A DNA stretch of 64,000 nt, taken from Phytoseiulus persimilis (lineage: Eukaryota > Arthropoda > Arachnida > Mesostigmata > Phytoseiidae). The translations under genes were made by a program, and so were the position numbers. Every line of letters begins with the position of its first letter. The stretch's first letter is position 1. Below are positions 57,373 through 64,000 of this stretch, piece by piece. The stretch covers positions 16,508,211 through 16,572,210 of the forward strand of contig CM075104.1 of assembly GCA_037576195.1 (NCBI GenBank). The letters run 5' to 3'. The notes under the pieces were generated by a model. The model was not told the DNA's origin. It did no database searches and saw only the letters and a list, made by a program, of their open reading frames with translations.

Positions 57373-60300
57373 CTTGGACTTGATGGCTCAGCGTGAGCGG
57401 AGACAACCACTCTCGAGAGATAGATGAACATCCAGACGTCGAAGGGATTCGGTCTTGAGAGCTGGCATGCGGGCTGGGGGAACGGGAAAGGATTCGTCGA
57501 GCGAAGCCACTTTGGGGGCCACTTCCAGTAGCGCTAATTTCCGGTCAGAACTTAAATGTACACAGAGAGTCGGAGCACGTTGTTTCATCCTATCCGGCCG
57601 ACAATCTTCGCCATTGCGAGCGGCGGCATTCCATCTGTTGCTTCCGTCCTCCCTCCGAGGCTCCGGGAGCTCTTCCACCTTTTCCTCCCCCGCGTACATC
57701 AACTCGCTCCCAGCGGATGCTTTTCATTTGGCTCCGGCTCGTCTTCCTAATTGTGCCACTTCCCCCGTTCAGTTTCGAGCTCGTTGACCCTTTTCTCGGA
57801 GACTTTACAACACCAGTCCTTACACGAAGACGTTCGAGCTGAGTCTCGTGCTGGAGTTCTCGTCAGACTTGTTGACTCTCGTGCTGGTGTGCGTGCCTCC
57901 GCGTAAATGGCTCGTTAGAAGCGAAATATCATTGACGTGTCCGCTACATTATGCTGTCAGGTCGAAGGCGGATCAATCAACTCGAGACTAATTATTAAAC
58001 CGTTGCGTTTGGCGAGAGAGAGAGGCGCTGCTGAACGCTCGATCATCCCATCCGCCTAATTAACACTCCCAACGGACGCTGTTCAACATGGTTAGCGACG
58101 CCAGTTCGACTCCGCCGACCCCAATCGGATCCCATCCGTTCTCGAATGCCCTCGTAGACCACTTGATCGAGTTCCATCGGAGGAGAAGGCTCCACTAGAT
58201 GGCCACCTCCCGGAGGATCTTGAAACAAGCGGCTACTTCCTCCCGCCGAAGATATCGATGCCGAATATGGCTTCTTGATGTACGGACGGTCTCTAATGAA
58301 CGAGCAGGTTTCGCGGGGTCGAAGACCAGACGGCCACGACTGGCAATTAGAATATTTCCGTTTTTGCTCCAACACGCTATAGAGTTGTTCGAGTCTGCTT
58401 CATACTGAGACAGACTCCGAGGAGTCTCCCCGCACTGCTGAGCTCCAGAGGAAGAGCCTGAACTCCGAGCAAGAGGTACACAGCATCCGTGTCTCGCTCA
58501 ACTGGAGAATGAGAATGGAGCTCCGAAGTGATCATGTGGAAAGGGAAACCTTCATCGTCGGACCGACTCGGCCTACGAGCGAAACTGAATATTCACTTGG
58601 TAAATAAGTGACGAGGGCGGTGTTCGTTCCTGTTCTTTTCCATAATTGAGTTTTGAGGCTGCAATCTATTGCTTGAGGAGAAAACTTCCGCCACCGCCGC
58701 CCGGCAGTACAACGACGAACGCGCGGCGGTCCGATGACAGCCGCGCGAGACATCGCGACAACTGCCTCGTTCGATTAATCAAATCGTCCGGCAACCACTA
58801 CCTCGGCAGCGGAAAGCGGATTGCGCCGCTTAAGTACGTCTGGAAGCTATTTTGTTTCTCGTCGTTTGACCATCACATAAACTGTGTGCTTGAACCGAAT
58901 GAAGAGAAAGATCAGCCCCCGGGGCGGCAAGGGCTCGCGGAATTGTTGCTGGTATTCGCGGCGCTAACTCCCCTCTAACCGTTGTGACCTCGTGACTGTC
59001 ACGGATGAATATATCGACGTAAGCTCGGTCGATCCGATCGAAGTGCTCGAAGAAGAAAGTCGTTGCTCGTAGAAACGTCTCGTGGGTTGACTCAGATCGG
59101 AGTTCCCTAAAAAATATGGTGATCGCTTATTATCGGAGTTTTCCGAAGAAGTGAGCCGCGTTGGTTTCTGTCGCAGAACGGACGAAAATCATGAGAAGGG
59201 CAGCAAGTGTCATGGGCTCGAATATCGAGTCAGGGAAACGGTGTTCCGATATTCTGAAGGATGGTTTGCAGAGGGACCAATCGCGGACAAGGCTCGTCGT
59301 ATCCCGGAACCTCAAACACAGACAAAGCTCCGTTTCCTATCAAACCGAGCCCGTGCTCAAACTTCAATCGTCGATCAATCGCCGGCCCGTCTTGCGGTAC
59401 CGGTCGGAGAGCGCTAATATTTCCGTGAGCGTCGGACCCGAGTCCCTGATCTCGATCGATATCCTGCACCAGATTTCCACGCATGTCTCCTGCCGGTCAC
59501 AATCTGCCCCGACCCAGCATTCCATCTGGAATCCGTTTTTGGAACCGCATCTCGCAGTTTGCAGACGAAGGGTCTTTCTGTCGCTCGCCCACTTCACTTG
59601 ATAGATGTTCACAAATGGACACGTCTAGCTCAGCACACTTTCCGCCGAAAGAGTTTTCCCTCAGCCTGACGGAAATGGCGTCCGTTATACGTCGGGTGTT
59701 ATACGTCGAGTAGGCAGTGACGCTGCGCGTCCCAGCGGACCGACGAAGTTCGCGAGCGACAAGAGGCCGACGATCGCTCCCATTGGCGCAGCTATCGTCG
59801 CCATCGTAGTTTCCCTGGACTTTATCTTGGATTGCTTGCGTCGGTGGCGCGAATTGGCCCCACTCGGTGAAACCCCGAGGGAAGAGGCTTTTGCATACTG
59901 TCCCTCGAACTGCTCCACCTGGCGAGCTTCTCGTCCGAGTTTATGGACTTGGAAGCTTCCGGCCCCGCTGTCTCTCGCCCAGGGAGAGCCTTTCTCGTCA
60001 TCGGCGGATCATCCAGTCAAACAGTGATTCTGGCTATGGATCCACGGGATTCAAAAGCACTCTACGCGCCCAAAAGCCGAGCGCTCGGGAAACAGAATGT
60101 AGCACGCTGGAAGAACGATCGCGCTCGGAGCGCATGTCGTTTCAAGCTGTTGGGATCACGGATCCTGACTAGGCCGGGTTCTTATCTCCTCAGAGACTCT
60201 CGCAGAGGAATCGATCTCCTCGAGTCGGCCCGGCGGTGTCAACACGACGACGGATCGGAAGAGAGAACAGAGTTATGCCAACCGACCGGTAGACTCGAGT

Positions 60301-63300
60301 TTTATCGCTGTTCAAACGATAACTCTCGAGCTCGCTTGAAAACCAAATGTTGAACACAGAAACCGCGAAGGTCCGACGCTCCGCTGTAGTCGCTGTTCCC
60401 TGCCAATTGCTCCTGCACGCCGGCGAGACCGACGAGGTGTTCTCGATACGGAACGGGGAAAATGTGAAGTTGCTTCGTGACAGGTGAAGTGTGACCGTTC
60501 CAACCATCGGAACCACCGCTGTTCGTGCGAGAACGGAGGGAGCGGATCCAATATACGATTTCCGAAAGCTTTTGCCACCCGGATTCGCATGTCCACCACG
60601 CCGCGAGCCGGCCATCCGTCAAGTCGACCGGCTTGACAGACAGACAGCCAGCCAGTCAGCCACAACCGAGGAAGTCAGTAACTCGTCTACAGATGAGACA
60701 TCCAACTTCATTATGAGGATCCTGGGCTCGGTAATCCGATATAAGGCGAACAAGAGCAGCCGCGGAGCTGTGCCGCTGTTGATGGCGCGTGTAGAACGCC
60801 GTCGACGGAGTCACTGAGGCCAGCGCATGACATCTCACAGCATCGGGCGAAGTCGCTTCCGGGCAGGCTTAGCGGAAGATGAAGCGTTCGAGGTCCCCGC
60901 TGAACTTCGTGGAACGTGTTGAGCATGAAACGAACTGAGCCAGCTTTGAAGTTCGCTCCCTATCGTTGTTGAGTTTCCTCTTCCCATTCGGCATCCTCTC
61001 GGTTTTCCCTCACCCCCCCCCCCCCTCTCACCCCCCAGTGGTTGAGGTTCGTCGGCATAGAGGGATGGGATGAGATGTGAGCAATGCAGAGAGGAAAATA
61101 AAGGAAGCCCAGAGGGCATTGCATTGACTTCTCGCGCCCCGGAACTTGGTCACGTTCGAAGCAATTTGCCTAGGAGAGCCAATCGCATGCGTCGACCGGT
61201 CATAAATGCATTTTCTGACCACGTCTCCTTCCGTCGGAGAGATTGCCGCCGCGTCCGCCATCATTCCGGTTGTCGTCGTCGCTGCCGCCGCCGCCGCTGT
61301 CATCATCGTGGCCGTCATCTCGTTGTCATCAGACAAATTGCGTTGATTGGATCCGGAGTTCCTTTGGACGAGATTGCGCAGCCTCGAGGTCGTCTGCTTC
61401 TGTCCCAGACGACACCTTAAATGTCATGTTTTCTTTTGCTCCCTTCCTCTCGTCCTACTCCGGCTCCGACTGGCTGACGGCGGGCAGCTCTTTGCAATCA
61501 CAACGAATTGTGGTCGAGGCTGGCGACTGCATTGAGGGACCGTGCTGGAGTTTGATTGCACAATTAGCTCCGCACGTTACAGAGATGCGGAAAAAACGGC
61601 CATTTCGCAGCTCGGTGGCAATGAAGCGACGTGTTGCGGTGATTCCGGAACGCAAGAGGGAGCTGTCAGGAAAAGCCCGAGTTCAAGCTCCCGGGCGCCA
61701 CTCGGCTCCCGACGCGGTAAAACGTGCCTGCCGCCCGCAACTCGACTGAATGGGATTCGGTGTTTGCTAAAAGATCGGATGAAGAGGCTCCCGTATAAGC
61801 GTCCTCGCCCAGGGCTGATCCGCGAGCTCCGCGGGAAGACGGAACAAAAACCAGAGACGCGGGAAGTGTTGACTGAAGAATGACTGCAAACACGGGCTGA
61901 AGAACGACTGGAGAAGCTGAAAACACAGAACACTGTTATCGGGAGAGCGATGTGGTGTTTGCGGCCCGCGGCGGTTTCCCCTCCGCTCATTAGAGTGACG
62001 CTGCTCGAGACAACGATGAGAAGACTCTGCTTACGTTTCCAGCGATGTCGTCTCATTACTTTCAGTCAGTAGCTCACGCGCGCGCGCGCGCATGCTCGAT
62101 CCCGATCGCTCAATACCTTGTGGAAGAGTCGACCTCTTACCCGGATAAGGGGCTCGCGGGAACGCCTGCCTGAGCGGCTGCGTTGCCTTCGGCGGCGGCG
62201 AAGCCTTCTTGGGTCCTGTGCGGGAAGACACGTGCGAACCCAAGAAACGAATTCTGAGTCTTGGCGGGCCGGCGCTGACGACATTTGCAAAACTCGATCT
62301 GTCGAGCGTCGACGAAGCAATCGAAATCCTGAGGGGCTTCCGGAGCCCGACTGGGACGACCCTGAACACGCGTTTGCGGGAAAGGGGGCGGGAAATCCTT
62401 ATTCTCGGCAATCTCGCCCAAGCTCCGCCAAGGACCCTCTCGTGGGGACGCCCCGCCCCTCCCGGCAGTGTCCCTCCGAGGTTCACAGGATGCTTGCACA
62501 GTGGAAACAACGGCGAGTGTGGTCCCGCGGAGGCAGTTCTTGTCATGGCTGTTGTTGTCGTCGTCATCGTTCCCGCCCGTCCATGACCCTTGCTTTCGAC
62601 TCATTGTCGCCGTTTCGAAGCTCTCCCGGTCACGCGGCCGACGTCAGGAGGACAGAGAGGACACTTTGGGCTGTTGGCCGGGCTTTCGACACTCCTTCAT
62701 CCCGAGTGGAGGACAGTGCTCACTTGCTCCCCTAGTTGTTGGTGTTGTTTCTGTTCAACTGAACATCTCATCAGAAATGAGGAAGAGGAGCGAGGAATAG
62801 GGGGAGGGGGAGGGGAGATATGGTGGACCGCTTCGTCAGCCGTTCTTCGAAATGTGTCGTTGGAGAGGAGGGCACACTGTGAGTACTTGCCGAAAGCTGC
62901 GCTCTATCCGACCGACATCGCGAGCCGGAGTGAAGCTCCCGTCGTGACGGGGTTGAGCAAGATCCGGCTGGTTTGACGAACCGAAACTGCGGAGACCGAA
63001 AAGAGTCAAAACTAAAGTCAAAAGCAAAAACGACGGCCTCCGCGGAAGAAAGCTCGACGACGGGACGGGGGCTCACTTTCCCCAAGATGCGCACTCTGCA
63101 ACGGTCTGCTTCTCATGCACGTCTCATGTGCGAGACCGAGTCTGCAACGATTATTCCGCCGACTTATCTCTCGACGCAAGCTGCACGACTGAATTCTAAT
63201 GAGTGATTTTTGAGAACGCTCCGCAAATGGAACGCTAAGGCCTGTGTTGTTCCCGTGCGCCGACGAACACTCGTTACAGCTTCGAGGGGTCTTTTTTCTC

Positions 63301-64000
63301 TAGAAACAACAGCACTGGCGAGCAAGTTCGAGCTAGAGCGATTGTGGAGACCCAGAGTTTGGCGGACTCGATTCGTGTCCCGGGCCTGGACTCTAGTTCC
63401 GGCTGGGGATAAATGAACCCCGAACTACGTGCGCGAAGGGTCTAAGAAGTTGACTCGTTCAAAAACGAGCGAATTTATGAGGTTCCGACGCCATTGTGAG
63501 CCGGAGCTCTGAGCTGGCGACAGCTTTTCGTGCGACGCGAAACGCATGACATGGAACACGCATTAGAGGTTCTCGTTCGGGTCGAGAGCTGCAGCACACA
63601 TGTCGGTTTTGTTCTCAGGCCTTCCCGGAGTTCTCGTGTGCATGGCCAGTCACTCCTCTCGCCTCGTTTCCCACCGCTTCGGCTCGAAGTCAGAGCTTGG
63701 AGTTCCAAAGTTGGAGCAGCGGCTCCGCCCCAGCGGCTCATACAAGAAGCTCTCGTCGGTTATTGAATCGAACGGAAAATCTCTCCCTGAGAACAGTATG
63801 ACGAGATCGTTACATCCGCCAAAGGCGATTCCGACGACTTCGTGGAATCGAACTGGATCTCAGTGACGCAAACTTTGCGGGTAAGGCCTGTTTCCGAAGT
63901 CACCATATAATCACTCGCATTAAAACAAATAAAAAAAACACGAGAGGGGTCAAACTGATCAGCTGATCATTGCGAGAACATCAAACAGAAAGCCTGGGCT
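57373..64000. other. No gene recognised; GC-rich with simple repeats
   Basis: Contains a run of 13 C at 61013-61025, a GC dinucleotide run at 62076-62091, and CGCCGCCGCCGC/ATC-rich trinucleotides at 61275-61330, which create a poly-Ala/Thr frame on the minus strand. AT-rich pockets with TAATTA occur near 57990 and 58057. No splice chain or domain was found. Confidence 0.4.

Noticed and set aside
61028-61336. Poly-Ala/Thr protein start on the minus strand
   Set aside because: The run comes from GCC/ATC trinucleotide repeats, and no downstream exon or domain supports a gene.
62031-62735. Overlapping frames of 110-205 codons on both strands near 62.1-62.7 kb
   Set aside because: All frames are open together because of high GC and rarity of stops. 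None has a domain or splice context.

Overview
The window is eukaryotic nuclear DNA, most likely from an arthropod. A chelicerate such as a mite or tick is my best guess, but that is inference. The evidence is GT-AG spliced genes with short introns, GC near 50% with no visible CpG depletion, and the mix of elements: Tc5-type, hAT with a CGGBP1-like transposase, MULE/FLYWCH, an R1/I-type LINE and TTAA-flanked elements. No bacterial operon, CRISPR array or ribosomal RNA is present.

Layout. 1-14.7 kb is repeat and transposon territory. It holds a 72-bp tandem family (at 0.1, 4.2-6.5 and 14.3 kb), a 45-bp minisatellite with a 180-bp higher-order period (3.2-4.0 kb), and a Tc5-type transposon with a perfect TGA duplication that sits inside a 72-bp array. 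It also holds a MULE-like element interrupted by a hAT element, both with readable target-site duplications, and two decayed hAT transposase genes, one of them split by a second 45-bp array.

15.5-23.6 kb is the gene-dense core. It contains the mRNA decapping enzyme DCP2 (+), a THEM6-like hotdog protein (+) and a histidine acid phosphatase (-). The last two converge, with poly(A) signals about 50 bp apart.

24.9-32.1 kb returns to repeats: a broken LINE reverse transcriptase, a third 45-bp array, and two copies of a G-rich TTAA element. 28-37.7 kb holds minus-strand exons. One encodes the conserved N-terminal kleisin segment of condensin subunit H (NCAPH/Barren). Five more join in phase by canonical splice sites into an unidentified acidic C-terminal region that may be the rest of the same gene. 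Other exons there are unassigned.

From about 42 kb to the end I recognise no gene and no transposon. That stretch is CpG-rich and full of short cryptic repeats built from GGCC/GGCT, CAGT/CAGA, CT and GC units. It could be large intron or regulatory DNA.

The recognised genes are housekeeping genes with no shared pathway. The most distinctive content is the layered repeat record: tandem arrays used as landing sites, nested insertions whose order can be read, and a 45-bp array family that carries a shared non-repetitive tail and so looks mobile.
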